A DNA stretch of 64,000 nt from VAXT01 sp963728535 (GTDB lineage: Bacteria; Actinomycetota; Thermoleophilia; Gaiellales; Gaiellaceae): the NCBI GenBank assembly GCA_963728535.1, contig CAVSKK010000001.1, positions 1,612,001 through 1,676,000 of the forward strand, in the 5' to 3' direction. The notes under the pieces were generated by a model. That model did not search any database, was not told the DNA's origin, and saw only the letters and a program-made list of their open reading frames with translations. Every line of letters begins with the position of its first letter. The stretch's first letter is position 1. Made by a program: the position numbers and the translations under genes. Positions 15,655 to 25,493 of this stretch are shown one piece after another.

Positions 15655-18600
15655 CTAGGCGGCGATGTGGTGCGACACGTGTCCGTGTGGGCCGGTGACC
15701 CACACGTGGTTCCCGTGCTGAATTTTCGTGGAGACGACGTCGACCCAGCCCGCGCGCCCGATTCGCGGCCTGCCCACCACGATGCCGTCCGCGAATAGCT
15801 GGACCTGCTCGTGCGCCCGGCCCCAAATGCGGACGACGATCCTGCCCTTCGAGACCTTGCTGTGGAGCCAGAGAGGATGAATGAAGCTCACGACGCCGGG
15901 CTTTTGCGGTCGAGCGGTCTGACGGTTCGCCTTGATGCGGCCTCTCACCTTGCAGCGGTAGATGCGTAGCGCATCACGCATCTTCGTGCCGAAAGCGAAC
16001 GATGCCTGCCCGTCGTTGTCGGTTCTCAGACGCGCAGCAAAGCGTCGTCCCGGGCAGGTGATCCCGAGCGCGACCTGGGCGCCGGCAAGCGGCTTGCCGC
16101 GCCACGTCGCGCGCGCCGTGATCGTCGCCCGCTCCTCAGGCAAGTGGTAGACGAGCCTCTTGGGGATCTGCAGGCGAAGCGCGAGCTCGCGCACGAAGCG
16201 AGCGTGCACGAGGCGCGCCCGGCTCATGGTCACGGTGCACGTTTTCTTCCGGCCGCTGCAGGCTCCCGACCAGCCCAGGAACCAGCGGCCTTTCTTCGCT
16301 TTGGCCTTGAGCGTGACATGCGTGCTGTCCTCGAACGTTTGCGCGCATGAGTGTGCGCAGCGGATTCCCGCGGGCGCGGAGCGAACGGTGCCTCGCCCGT
16401 TAACAGTCACCCTCAACCTGACGAGGCCGACAAACGTGGCCGTGACGGCGCGGGACTTACTCATCGTCACGGTGCACGTTCCGGTGCCGGTACAGCCTTC
16501 GCCCGACCACCCGACGAAACGCGAGCTTGCGATCGGCACGGCAGTCAGCGTGACGGTCGTGCCGGCGTCGTAGATGCTCGCGCAGGCCGCGCCACAGTCG
16601 ATCCCTGCCGGCCCGGAGCTCACCGAGCCTCTGCCGGAACCGGCTCTCGAGACAGTCAACGTGTGTACGGCGATGAAGGTGAGGGTGACGTTGCGGGCCT
16701 GAGTCAGCGTGACGGTGCAGGTTGTCACCGTCCCCGAGCAGGCGCCCGACCAGCCTGCAAAGCGAGAGCCGGCTCCGGCCGTTGCGCGGAGTGTGACGGA
16801 GGTGCCTTCGGGGTAGCCGTGGCTGCAGGTGGCGCCGCAGTCGATCCCGGCGCCGATCACGGTCCCGCCGCCCGAGCCGGTCTTGGCCACAGTCAGCACG
16901 TGGAGGGCGACAAAGTTTGCGGAGACGTTGCGGGCCTGGCTCATGCTGACCGTGCAAATGCCGGTTCCCGAGCAGCCCTCGCCCGACCAGCCGGTGAAGC
17001 GTGACGCCGCCGAAGCCGCCGCAGTGAGCGTGACCGGCGTACCGGCGCCATACACGTCGCTGCAGGTGACACCGCAGTCGATCGCACCAACGTCGGAGCT
17101 GACCCTGCCCGCGCCAGAGCCGGTCTTCGAGACCGTCAGCGTGTGACCGCCCGCCATGAAGCTCGCAGTGACGTCACGCGCTTCGGTCATCGTGATTGTG
17201 CACGTGCCGGTGCCGGAGCAGCCCTCGCCCGACCAGCCGGCGAAGCTGGATCCAGCCACTGCCGCTGCGCTCAGCGTCACGGACGTGCCCTCGTCGTAGT
17301 CGTCCGCGCAGGTGGAGCCGCAGTCGATCGCGCCTACGTCTGAGCTGACTGTGCCGCCGCCCGTACCGGTCTTCGTGACCGTGAGCGTGTGCAGCGCGAC
17401 AAATGTCGCGGTGACCTCGCGGGCCTCGCTCATGGTGACGACGCAGGTGCCCGTTCCGGAGCAACCTTCGCCGGACCAGCCGGAAAGGCGGGATCCGGGT
17501 GCGGCCGTAGCGCTAAGCGTGACGATGGTGTCCTCGTCGTAGTCGTCGGAGCAGATGGCGCCGCAGTCGATCGCTCCCACGTCCGAACTGACTGTGCCGC
17601 TCCCTGACCCGGCTTTCGTGACCGTCAAATTGTGGAGAGCGACGAAGCTGGCGCTGACTGTGCGCGCCTGGCTCATCGTCACGATGCAGGTGCCGGTGCC
17701 CGAGCAGCCCTCGCCCGACCAGCCGGCAAAGCGGGAGCCGAATGAGGCCGTGGCGCTGAGCGTGACCGATGTCCCCTGGTCGTAGTCGTCCGTGCAGGTA
17801 ACACCACAGTTGATCGCACCTACGTCGGAGGTGACAGTGCCCACGCCGGAGCCGGTCTTGCTGACAGTCAGCGTGTGCAAGGCGACAAAGGCGGCGCTGA
17901 CGGTGCGTGCCTGGCCCATCGTCACGGTGCAGGTGCCCGTGCCGGAGCACCCCTCGCCCGACCAACCATTGAAGCGCGAGCCAGGCGAGGCCGTACCCGT
18001 CAGGATGACCGAGGTGCCCTGGTCGTAATCGTCGGTGCAAGTCACACCGCAGTTGATCGCTCCTACGTCCGAGGTGACGGTGCCAACGCCGGAGCCGGTC
18101 TTGCTCACGGTCAGGGAGTGCAAAGCGACAAAGGCGGCAGTGACTGTGCGCGCCTGGCTCATCGTCACGATGCAGGTGCCGGTGCCCGAGCAGCCCTCGC
18201 CCGACCAGCCGGCAAAGCGGGAGCCCGCCGAGGCCGTCCCCGTCAGCGTGACCGAGGTGCCCTGGTCGTAGTCGGCGATGCAGCTGGCGCCGCAGTTGAT
18301 CCCGCCGACGTCGGAGGTAACGGTGCCGCCACCGGAGCCGGTCTTGCTGACGGTCAGCGTGTGCAAGGCGACAAAGGCGGCGCTGACGGTGCGAGCCTGA
18401 CTCATCGTCACGATGCAGGTGCTGGTGCCCGTGCAGCCCTCGCCCGACCAGCCATCGAAGCGTGATCCGGCCGAGGCCGTGCCCGTCAGGATGACTGAGG
18501 CGCCCTGGTCGTAATCGTCGGTGCAAGTCACACCGCAGCTGATCCCTCCCACGTCGGAGGTGACCGTGCCCTCTCCGGAGCCCGTCTTGCTCACAGTCAG

Positions 18601-21600
18601 CGTGTGCGTGGCGACAAAGGCGGCGCTGACGCTGCGGGCCTGGCTCATGGTCACGGAGCAGGTTCCCGTGCCCGAGCAGCCCTCGCCCGACCAGCCGTCA
18701 AAGCGTGAGCCGGCCGAAGCAGCCGCGGTCAGCGTGACCGGGGTGCCCTGGTCGTAGTCGGCGCTGCAGCTGGCGCCGCAGTTGATCGCTCCCACGTCTG
18801 ACGTGACGGTGCCGGCGCCGGAGCCGGTCCTGGTGGCGGTGAGTGTGTGAACCAGTAGGAAGCTGGCAGAAACGGTACGGGCCTGGCTCATCGTCACGAT
18901 GCAGGTGCTGGTGCCCGTGCAGCCCTCGCCCGACCAGCCGGCAAAGCGGGAGCCCGCCGAGGCCGTCCCCGTCAGCGTGACCGAGGCGCCCTGGTCGTAG
19001 TCGGCGCTGCAGGTGGCGCCGCAGTTGATCCCGCCGACGTCGGAGGTGACCGTGCCCACGCCAGAGCCGGTCTTGCTGACCGTCAGTGTGTGCAGGGCAA
19101 CAAAGCTGGCGCTGACGGTGCGAGCCTGGCTCATGGTCACGGAGCAGGTGCCTGTGCCCGAGCAGCCCTCGCCCGTCCAGCCGGCAAAGCGTGAGCCTGC
19201 CGAGGTCGTGCCTGTCAGCGTGACCGAGGTGCCCTGGTCGTAGTCGGCGCTGCAGGTGGCGCCGCAGTTGATCGCGCCGACGTCCGAGGTGACGGTGCCG
19301 GCGCCGGAGCCGGTCTTGCTGACCGTCAGCGTGTAAACGAGTACGAAGCTGGCGCTGACCGTGCGCGCCTGGCTCATCGTCACGGTGCACGTTCCCGTGC
19401 CCGAGCACCCTTCGCCCGACCAGCCATTGAAGCGTGAGCCTGCCGAAGCAGCCGCGGTCAGCGTGACCGAGGTGCCCTGGTCGTAGTCGGCGCTGCAGGT
19501 GGCGCCGCAGTTGATCGCGCCGACGTCGGAGGTGACCGTGCCCACGCCAGAGCCGGTCTTGCTGACCGTCAGTGTGTGCAGGGCGACAAAGCTGGCGCTG
19601 ACGGTGCGAGCCTGGCTCATGGTGACCGTGCAGGTGCCGATGCCCGAGCAGCCCTCGCCCGACCAGCCGGCAAAGCGTGAGCCTGCCGAAGCAGCCGCCG
19701 TAAGCACAACTGGACCGCCTGTGTAGTCCGCGCTACAGGTAACGCCGCAGTTGATGCCGCCGACGTTCGAGGTCACGGTTCCGGTGCCCGATCCCGTCTT
19801 GGTGACGGCGAGCGTGTACGTGACGACGAACGTCGCTGTCACGTTCCGTGCCGCGCTCATCGTGACGGCGCAGTTGCCGGTTCCGGAGCAACCCTCGCCC
19901 GACCACCCGGTGAAGACGGAGCCGGAGGAGGCGACCGCGGTCAGCGTGACAACGGTGCCGTCGACGAAGCTCGCGCTACAGGTCGCGCCGCAGTTGATGC
20001 CCGCGACATCGGAGGTGACAGTCCCGGTGCCAGACCCCGCTTTTGTGACTGTGAGCAGCTGCGTGGGCGGGCCGAAGTCGGCCGTCACATTGCGCGCCTG
20101 GGTCATCGTCACGATGCAGGTGTTGACCAACCCGGAGCAGTCGCCGGACCACCCGTTGAAGAAGGAACCGCCGGAGGCGGTGGCCGTCAACGTGACAAGC
20201 GTTCCCGAGGAGTACGTCGCGCTGCAAGTGGCGCCGCAGTTGATGCCGCCGACGTTCGAGGTCACGGTGCCGGTACCCGATCCACTCGTTCCGACATCGA
20301 GCGGATACGACGCCGTGCCGCTGAACGTGGCGATCACGGAACGCGCCTGGTCCATCGTGACAACACACGCGCCGCTGCCGGAGCACGCTCCCAACCAGCT
20401 CAACAGGGTCTGTCCCGCTGCGGGAGTCGCAGTGAGCGTGACGAGAGTTCCCGCGCTGTAGATGTCGGAGCAGAAGGTGTCGCCGTTACCGCAGCTGATC
20501 GCTCCCGCGTTCGCGGTCACCACTCCGTTGCCGTTGACGGTGAGATCGAGCGCGTAGGTCTGCTCGATGAAAGTCGCAGTCACCGAGCGCGATTGGCTGA
20601 TCGTCACGGCGCAGGTCCCGGTGCCCGAGCAGCCTTCGCCGGACCAGCCGCTGAAGGTCCAGCCGGCGCTCGGCGCGGCCGTCAGCGTGACCAGCGTGCC
20701 ACTCGCATAGTTGCCGGCACACGTCGCACCACAGTTCACCGCGCCGACGTCGGCGTTGACCGTGCCCGAGCCGACCTTGGAGACGTCGAGCGGGTACGAG
20801 GTCACGCCCGTGAAGGCGGCGGTCACCGAGCGGGACTGATTCATGGTCACGATGCAAGTGAGGGCAACTCCGCTGCACCCGCCGCCCGACCAGCCCGTGA
20901 ACGTGTCGGTCCCGAGCGCCTGCGCGGTCAGCGTGACAACCGTGCCGGTGCCGTAGCCGACGGAGCAGATCGTGCCCGCGCCGCCACAGTCGAGTCCGCT
21001 CGAGCTCCCACCCGTGAGCGTGCCCGCCGGAGCCGACGTGACCTTTCCGTTGCCCGTTGTCGCGCCCGCCAGCTCGTAGCGGACTGTGAGTGGCGTGGTC
21101 GTGAGGGTGACCGAGTCGAAGTCGGAGTTGTAGTGATAGCTGGCGCCGGAGAAGTCGTAGATCGTGGCTCGCAGCGTCCCCGAGCCGGGCGCGATCGCCT
21201 TGAGCATGTAGGTCACGACGACCCGGCCGCCGGCCTTTCCGCCGACGATGTTCTCCGGTCCTACGCAGGCTCGTGTTATGGGATTCCAACCGCAGGCGTC
21301 GGCATAGAGCGAGGTCGAGCTGGCGCCGGTCGGATTGCTGTAGATCGAGCTCGTCGAGAAGACAGGCACGACCGCCGACGGGAAGTTGGCGAACGTCTCG
21401 AGCTGCTTGTAGGCCGTCGAGGTCTCCGCGTACAGCTTGTACGTGTACGTTCGCCCGACGACGATGTTCGCCGGAGCGGGGTCGCACACCGTGTAGGCGA
21501 GGTTGCAGCCGTTCGGCCCGGAGAGCTTCTTCGTGTTGTTCCGGCCCTGCGACACGAGCCCCTGGATGTAGAGCGTCCGCTGGGCTCCCGCCGTGCTGAG

Positions 21601-22032
21601 GCCGCCGTCCCCCGTGACCGTGACCTGGTAATCCCGGGCCTTCTTGCGTGAGGCCGGCGAACGGTTGAGCGTCACCTCGAAGTACGCGTGCGTGCAGGCG
21701 CCCGCCGCCATCGTCCCGACGCTCACCGTCGAGCCGTCCGCCGGGCCGGTGAACGAGTTCTGCGTCGTCTTCCACGCCCAGGTTGCAACCACGTTCGTTG
21801 CCGGGTCCGAACCCGTGTTGCACACGCGCACGCCGACGGGAAAGACGTTCGGGCCTGTGTTGACGTTGTTCGAGTCGAGGCCGAGCACGTCCCAGGTGAT
21901 CGGGGCGATCGTCAGTGGGCCGGCTGCTGCACGCGGGGAAGCCGTGACGACGCCGAACGCAAGCGCGGCCAGGGCGGCAATTAGGGCGACAGCCCGAGCA
22001 TGTCGCGCAGGCGCGCGAAGAGGAGTAGTCAA
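15655..22032 (-). CDS. Giant secreted protein with about 20 disulfide-type beta repeats
   Basis: A 2125-residue exported protein. A signal peptide (hydrophobic ALIAALAALAFGVVTA) is followed by an N-terminal region of about 270 residues, then about 20 tandem repeats of roughly 81 residues of the InlB-B/bacterial-repeat type: SKTGSGVGTVTSDVGAINCG ... GWSGEGCSGTGTCTVTMSQA. Most repeats have two Cys pairs, one in NCGATC and one in GCSGTGTC. The last 200 residues form a different, basic, beta-rich region ending near a His-rich tail (HVWVTGPHGHVSHHIAA). No LPXTG motif or clear membrane anchor is seen. By family it is a cell-surface or adhesin-like protein. It is the largest gene in the window and appears to be transcribed on its own, upstream of the two-gene surface module. 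Confidence 0.85.
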   Translation of the reverse strand: MTTPLRAPARHARAVALIAALAALAFGVVTASPRAAAGPLTIAPITWDVLGLDSNNVNTGPNVFPVGVRVCNTGSDPATNVVATWAWKTTQNSFTGPADGSTVSVGTMAAGACTHAYFEVTLNRSPASRKKARDYQVTVTGDGGLSTAGAQRTLYIQGLVSQGRNNTKKLSGPNGCNLAYTVCDPAPANIVVGRTYTYKLYAETSTAYKQLETFANFPSAVVPVFSTSSIYSNPTGASSTSLYADACGWNPITRACVGPENIVGGKAGGRVVVTYMLKAIAPGSGTLRATIYDFSGASYHYNSDFDSVTLTTTPLTVRYELAGATTGNGKVTSAPAGTLTGGSSSGLDCGGAGTICSVGYGTGTVVTLTAQALGTDTFTGWSGGGCSGVALTCIVTMNQSRSVTAAFTGVTSYPLDVSKVGSGTVNADVGAVNCGATCAGNYASGTLVTLTAAPSAGWTFSGWSGEGCSGTGTCAVTISQSRSVTATFIEQTYALDLTVNGNGVVTANAGAISCGNGDTFCSDIYSAGTLVTLTATPAAGQTLLSWLGACSGSGACVVTMDQARSVIATFSGTASYPLDVGTSGSGTGTVTSNVGGINCGATCSATYSSGTLVTLTATASGGSFFNGWSGDCSGLVNTCIVTMTQARNVTADFGPPTQLLTVTKAGSGTGTVTSDVAGINCGATCSASFVDGTVVTLTAVASSGSVFTGWSGEGCSGTGNCAVTMSAARNVTATFVVTYTLAVTKTGSGTGTVTSNVGGINCGVTCSADYTGGPVVLTAAASAGSRFAGWSGEGCSGIGTCTVTMSQARTVSASFVALHTLTVSKTGSGVGTVTSDVGAINCGATCSADYDQGTSVTLTAAASAGSRFNGWSGEGCSGTGTCTVTMSQARTVSASFVLVYTLTVSKTGSGAGTVTSDVGAINCGATCSADYDQGTSVTLTGTTSAGSRFAGWTGEGCSGTGTCSVTMSQARTVSASFVALHTLTVSKTGSGVGTVTSDVGGINCGATCSADYDQGASVTLTGTASAGSRFAGWSGEGCTGTSTCIVTMSQARTVSASFLLVHTLTATRTGSGAGTVTSDVGAINCGASCSADYDQGTPVTLTAAASAGSRFDGWSGEGCSGTGTCSVTMSQARSVSAAFVATHTLTVSKTGSGEGTVTSDVGGISCGVTCTDDYDQGASVILTGTASAGSRFDGWSGEGCTGTSTCIVTMSQARTVSAAFVALHTLTVSKTGSGGGTVTSDVGGINCGASCIADYDQGTSVTLTGTASAGSRFAGWSGEGCSGTGTCIVTMSQARTVTAAFVALHSLTVSKTGSGVGTVTSDVGAINCGVTCTDDYDQGTSVILTGTASPGSRFNGWSGEGCSGTGTCTVTMGQARTVSAAFVALHTLTVSKTGSGVGTVTSDVGAINCGVTCTDDYDQGTSVTLSATASFGSRFAGWSGEGCSGTGTCIVTMSQARTVSASFVALHNLTVTKAGSGSGTVSSDVGAIDCGAICSDDYDEDTIVTLSATAAPGSRLSGWSGEGCSGTGTCVVTMSEAREVTATFVALHTLTVTKTGTGGGTVSSDVGAIDCGSTCADDYDEGTSVTLSAAAVAGSSFAGWSGEGCSGTGTCTITMTEARDVTASFMAGGHTLTVSKTGSGAGRVSSDVGAIDCGVTCSDVYGAGTPVTLTAAASAASRFTGWSGEGCSGTGICTVSMSQARNVSANFVALHVLTVAKTGSGGGTVIGAGIDCGATCSHGYPEGTSVTLRATAGAGSRFAGWSGACSGTVTTCTVTLTQARNVTLTFIAVHTLTVSRAGSGRGSVSSGPAGIDCGAACASIYDAGTTVTLTAVPIASSRFVGWSGEGCTGTGTCTVTMSKSRAVTATFVGLVRLRVTVNGRGTVRSAPAGIRCAHSCAQTFEDSTHVTLKAKAKKGRWFLGWSGACSGRKKTCTVTMSRARLVHARFVRELALRLQIPKRLVYHLPEERATITARATWRGKPLAGAQVALGITCPGRRFAARLRTDNDGQASFAFGTKMRDALRIYRCKVRGRIKANRQTARPQKPGVVSFIHPLWLHSKVSKGRIVVRIWGRAHEQVQLFADGIVVGRPRIGRAGWVDVVSTKIQHGNHVWVTGPHGHVSHHIAA
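16260..21090 (-). repeat. About 20 tandem protein-coding repeats, core unit 243 bp
   Basis: Successive units are about 81 codons. The core, roughly 17630-19830, holds nine units that are nearly identical in DNA and spaced by exactly 243 bp (for example the same sequence begins at 17792 and 18035). Outer units at both ends are more diverged. This gradient suggests recent unequal exchange in the middle of the array. Confidence 0.85.
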
Positions 22033-22156
22033 GACATTCAGTTCGTGGCAGCCGACGACGCCGAGGCAAATCGTGCTCTCGCAATGGGTATCGCTGGCTC
22101 ACCTGCCGCTCAACACCCCCTTAAAGGGTGACGGCGGAGCCGATCGGCCGACCGAA

Positions 22157-22279
22157 ATGTGTCCGTTGGTCATCAACGAGACCATCACCTACGTGGATCG
22201 TGGGCACGTCTCGCAGACGTACGCGCGGGAACTCGCGCAGCCGTTCCGGACCGCGTTTCGGACGGAGCTCTTCCGCTAA
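22157..22279 (+). CDS. Possible 40-residue small protein
   Basis: ATG 22157 opens a frame of 40 codons beginning MCPLVINETITYVDRGHV and ending in TAA. No convincing ribosome-binding site precedes it and no family is recognised. It sits in the 260-bp gap between the giant repeat gene and the DUF2277 gene. The residue composition is protein-like, but the evidence is weak. Confidence 0.2.
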   Translation: MCPLVINETITYVDRGHVSQTYARELAQPFRTAFRTELFR

Positions 22280-22292
22280 CCGCGACCGACCG

Positions 22293-22562
22293 CTAGACGG
22301 CTTGGCGCTCGAGCCAGCGCGCCCGGGCCTTCGCCGCCTCGACCTCGCGGTCCTTGGGCGGTGCGGAGGTCACGAGCTCACCGAGGAGCTGCCTCGAGGT
22401 GGCCGCGACTTCTTCGACGGCGCGCTCGAACGCAAGCTCATTCGCCTTCGACGGCTTGGTGAAGCCGCTGATCTTGCGGACGTACTGGAGGGCTGCGTCG
22501 TGCACCTCCTCCTTGGTCGCGGGCGGCTCGAAGTTGTAAAGCGTGTGGATGTTTCGGCACAT
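22293..22562 (-). CDS. DUF2277 domain-containing protein
   Basis: An 89-residue protein spanning the whole family: it starts MCRNIHTLYNFEPPAT, continues with ALQYVRKISGFTKPSKANE and ends with a charged helix (PPKDREVEAAKARARWLER). The invariant-looking MCRNI start and GFTKPS motif identify DUF2277 with confidence. Function is unknown; it is small, soluble and widely found as a single gene. It is divergent from the histidine kinase gene, with 45 bp between the two starts, so they may share a promoter region. Confidence 0.9.
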   Translation of the reverse strand: MCRNIHTLYNFEPPATKEEVHDAALQYVRKISGFTKPSKANELAFERAVEEVAATSRQLLGELVTSAPPKDREVEAAKARARWLERQAV

Positions 22563-22607
22563 GGCCAGAGCCTAGCCGCCGGCCCTCGTGCTGGTTACGC
22601 TCATGGC

Positions 22608-24239
22608 ATGGACGATCGGGAACTCGAGCAAAAAGCCGAGCTCGCGGAGCTTCTCCTCCACGCGGCCCGGCAGCTCGGCGAGAGCCTGGAGCCGGAGCGT
22701 GTCTACGAGCGCTTCCACGAGCTCCTCACCGACGTTGTCCGGCACGACGGCCTGGTCGTCTCGTCCTACGACGAGCGAGACGATCTCATCCGCGCCGAAT
22801 ACGTCTGGACCGAGGGAGAGATCCTCGATCCCTCTACTCTGCCCCCGGTCCCACTGAACCGCGAGGGCGGCGGCATGCAGAGCCGCGTGATCGTCAGCGG
22901 CGAGCCGCTCCTCTTCAACGACGTCGCGGAGCGCGTGACCAAACCGGACGGCGTCTACTACAACGTCGACCGGGAGGGAACGATCGAGAAGCTTCCCGAG
23001 TCTGGCCCGGCCGGGACGAACGCGGCGATGATGGTGCCCGTCAAGGACGAGGGCCACGTCGTCGGCGTCGTGCAACTGATGAGCGACAGCGGCGCGTACT
23101 CGAGCAAGCAGCTCGAGGTCTTCGAGGGGCTGGTCGCGCAGATGGCGGCGGCCGTTCGAAACGCACGTCTTCAGCAGGAGCGCCGGCGCCTGGAGGCAGC
23201 CGAGGCGGCGGCCCGCGCGGTGGCCGCCGAGCGGGAACAGGCCGCCCGAGTGCTCGACGCGGTTGGCGACGGGATCTTCCTCCTCGACCGGGAGGGGACC
23301 GTTCGCCTCTGGAACAAGGCCTGCGAGCTCCTCAGCTGCCTGCCCGCGGAGCGCGTCCTGGGCAAGCCGCTCGGGGCACTCATTCCCGAATGGCAAGGGC
23401 TGGCCGCTCGCATCTCGATCGCCGAGGACGGCGCCAAGGCCCGGTCGTCGATCCTTCCTCTTCAGATCCGCGAGAAGGACCTCTGGCTCTCGTTCGCGGC
23501 GGTCCGCACGGCGGACGGAGTGATTTACGCCTGCCGCGACGTCACGAGCGAGCGGCGGTTGGAGGAGGAGAAGACCGACCTCGTCGCGACGATCTCGCAC
23601 GAGCTGCGCACCCCGATGTCCGCCGTGTACGGCGCGGCCAAGACGCTGCTCCGCGAAGACGTCGAGTTCCCGGCCGAGCGAAGGCGGCAGCTCCTGGAGA
23701 TGATCGCCACACAGGCCGCCCGACTGAGCCAGATCACGGATGAGCTCCTGCTGACGAGCCGGCTCGACCGCGGCGAGCTGCCGGTCGATTCAGAGCCGGT
23801 CGACATCGCCGGCATCGTCAGCGAGACGGTCGAGGCGATGGGCCCTCAGCTTCCAGAGACGGCTGCGATCGAGGTCGACATCCCGGCGGACGTCGGAGCC
23901 GCGTCCGGCGACCGCGACCGGATTCAGCAAGTCCTCCTCAACCTGCTCGACAACGCCGTCAAGTACGGCGCCGAACCGGTCAAGGTCAATGCCTACCGCA
24001 GGGACGGCGTGATCCGGATCTGCGTTGCCGATGCGGGGCCGGGGATTCCCGCGGCCGAGCAGTCGAAAATCTTCGAGAAATTCTACCGAGCCGATCCGCT
24101 GCTCGCACGCTCGCCGGGCGGCACGGGTCTCGGGCTCTACATCTCTCGCGAGCTCGCCCAGCGCATGGGCGGCCGGCTGGAGCTCAACTCCGAGCTCGGC
24201 GCCGGGGCGACGTTCGTCGTCGAGCTTCCGCCGGCCTGA
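22608..24239 (+). CDS. GAF-PAS sensor histidine kinase
   Basis: A 543-residue kinase starting at ATG 22608 (MDDRELEQKAEL). It has no membrane segment and should be soluble. In order: a GAF domain (about 20-190), a short coiled-coil linker rich in Ala/Glu/Arg, a PAS domain (about 215-320, VGDGIFLLDREGTVRLWN), a HisKA dimerisation helix with the phospho-acceptor His331 in ISHELRTP, and an HATPase_c domain with N box LLNLLDNAVKYG, G1 box DAGPGIP and G2 box GGTGLGLYIS. All kinase boxes look intact. No response regulator is adjacent, so it is an orphan here. The in-frame stretch upstream of Met1 crosses the divergent DUF2277 gene and is not coding. Confidence 0.92.
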   Translation: MDDRELEQKAELAELLLHAARQLGESLEPERVYERFHELLTDVVRHDGLVVSSYDERDDLIRAEYVWTEGEILDPSTLPPVPLNREGGGMQSRVIVSGEPLLFNDVAERVTKPDGVYYNVDREGTIEKLPESGPAGTNAAMMVPVKDEGHVVGVVQLMSDSGAYSSKQLEVFEGLVAQMAAAVRNARLQQERRRLEAAEAAARAVAAEREQAARVLDAVGDGIFLLDREGTVRLWNKACELLSCLPAERVLGKPLGALIPEWQGLAARISIAEDGAKARSSILPLQIREKDLWLSFAAVRTADGVIYACRDVTSERRLEEEKTDLVATISHELRTPMSAVYGAAKTLLREDVEFPAERRRQLLEMIATQAARLSQITDELLLTSRLDRGELPVDSEPVDIAGIVSETVEAMGPQLPETAAIEVDIPADVGAASGDRDRIQQVLLNLLDNAVKYGAEPVKVNAYRRDGVIRICVADAGPGIPAAEQSKIFEKFYRADPLLARSPGGTGLGLYISRELAQRMGGRLELNSELGAGATFVVELPPA

Positions 24240-24294
24240 CTGCCGCTCGGGGCGAACTGGCCCTGCCTGCTCGTCGAGGCGTTAGCTTGCGCCC

Positions 24295-25428
24295 GTGCCG
24301 GCAAACGCACGTGGCGAGCAGCGGGTAACTCCGCTCGAGCTGTTCTTCGACCTCGTCTTCGTCTTTGCGATCACGCAGGTGACGAGCATGCTCTCGGACG
24401 ATCCGACCTGGGGCGGTCTCGGCCGCGCGATCCTCGTCCTCGGCGCGCTCTGGTGGGCCTGGACCGGCTACGCCTGGCTGACGAACACGGTCAACCCCGA
24501 CGAAGGCGCCGTGCGCCTGGCGATCCTCGGCGCGATGGGCGCGCTGCTCCTCGTCGCGCTGGCGGTGCCGGACGCCTTCGGCGACGACGCGATCCTCTTC
24601 GGGGTCGCCTATCTCTTTGTCCGCCTGCTCCACATCGCGCTCTTCGCGCTGGCGGCGCGAGGGGACCGCGACATGCAGCGCAGCGTCCTCCGCCTCGGCG
24701 TCGGCTCGACGATCGGCCCGGTGCTCATCATCTGCGCGGGCTTCACCGACGGCGCGGCCCAGGCTGCCCTCTGGACGATCGCGCTGACGCTCGACTACCT
24801 GGGCGGGGCATTCTCGAGCGGCGGCTGGCGCGTCTCGCCGGGACATTTCGCCGAGCGCCACGGCCTGATCATCATCATCGCCCTCGGCGAGTCGATCATC
24901 GCCATCGGCGTCGGAGCGAAGGGCGAGGCGCTCGACGCGGGGGTGATCGGCGCAGCGCTCCTGGGCATCGCAATGGTCACGGCCCTGTGGTGGGCTTACT
25001 TCGACGTCGTCGCAATCGTCGCAGAGCGGAAGCTGACCGAGCTGAGCGGCGTCGCGCAGGCCTCCCTCGCGCGCGACACGTACAGCTACCTGCACCTCCC
25101 GATGGTCGCAGGCATCGTGTTTTTCGCACTCGCACTCAAGCAGACCCTGGGCCACATCGGCGACGAGCTCGACACCGTCCCCGCCGTCTCGTTGTGCATC
25201 GGGCCCGCGATTTACCTCCTGGCCCACGATGCGATGCGCTTCCGTACCTCGAGGACGTACAACTGGCGCCGCTCGCTGACGGTTCTCGCCCTCGTCGCTC
25301 TGATCCCGGTAGCGCTCTCATGGCCCGCGCTCGCAGCGCTCGGCGTGGTCACCACCGTCTGCTGGGCCCTAGTCGCGTGGGAAGCGCTGCGCTACTCTCA
25401 GACGAGAGCACAGATACGCCGCGTCTGA
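24295..25428 (+). CDS. ltrA: Low temperature requirement A (LtrA) family membrane protein
   Basis: A 377-residue polytopic membrane protein starting at GTG 24295. The N-terminal TPLELFFDLVFVFAITQVT is the family signature, and about ten hydrophobic segments follow (for example AILVLGALWWAWTGYAWLT and LIIIIALGESIIAIGVGA). LtrA was named in Listeria for growth in the cold; the biochemical role is unknown. It sits 55 nt after the histidine kinase in the same direction, which hints at joint expression, but no functional tie is known. Confidence 0.88.
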   Translation: MPANARGEQRVTPLELFFDLVFVFAITQVTSMLSDDPTWGGLGRAILVLGALWWAWTGYAWLTNTVNPDEGAVRLAILGAMGALLLVALAVPDAFGDDAILFGVAYLFVRLLHIALFALAARGDRDMQRSVLRLGVGSTIGPVLIICAGFTDGAAQAALWTIALTLDYLGGAFSSGGWRVSPGHFAERHGLIIIIALGESIIAIGVGAKGEALDAGVIGAALLGIAMVTALWWAYFDVVAIVAERKLTELSGVAQASLARDTYSYLHLPMVAGIVFFALALKQTLGHIGDELDTVPAVSLCIGPAIYLLAHDAMRFRTSRTYNWRRSLTVLALVALIPVALSWPALAALGVVTTVCWALVAWEALRYSQTRAQIRRV

Positions 25429-25493
25429 GCTGTAACGCTCCGTTCCCCCACTTAAGCGTCTCTTTCACAGCACAGGCCGACGATACGACGTAT

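Noticed and set aside
16260..21090. CRISPR-like regular repeats
   Set aside because: The 243-bp period is an in-frame protein repeat, with no short direct repeat/spacer pattern and no cas genes.
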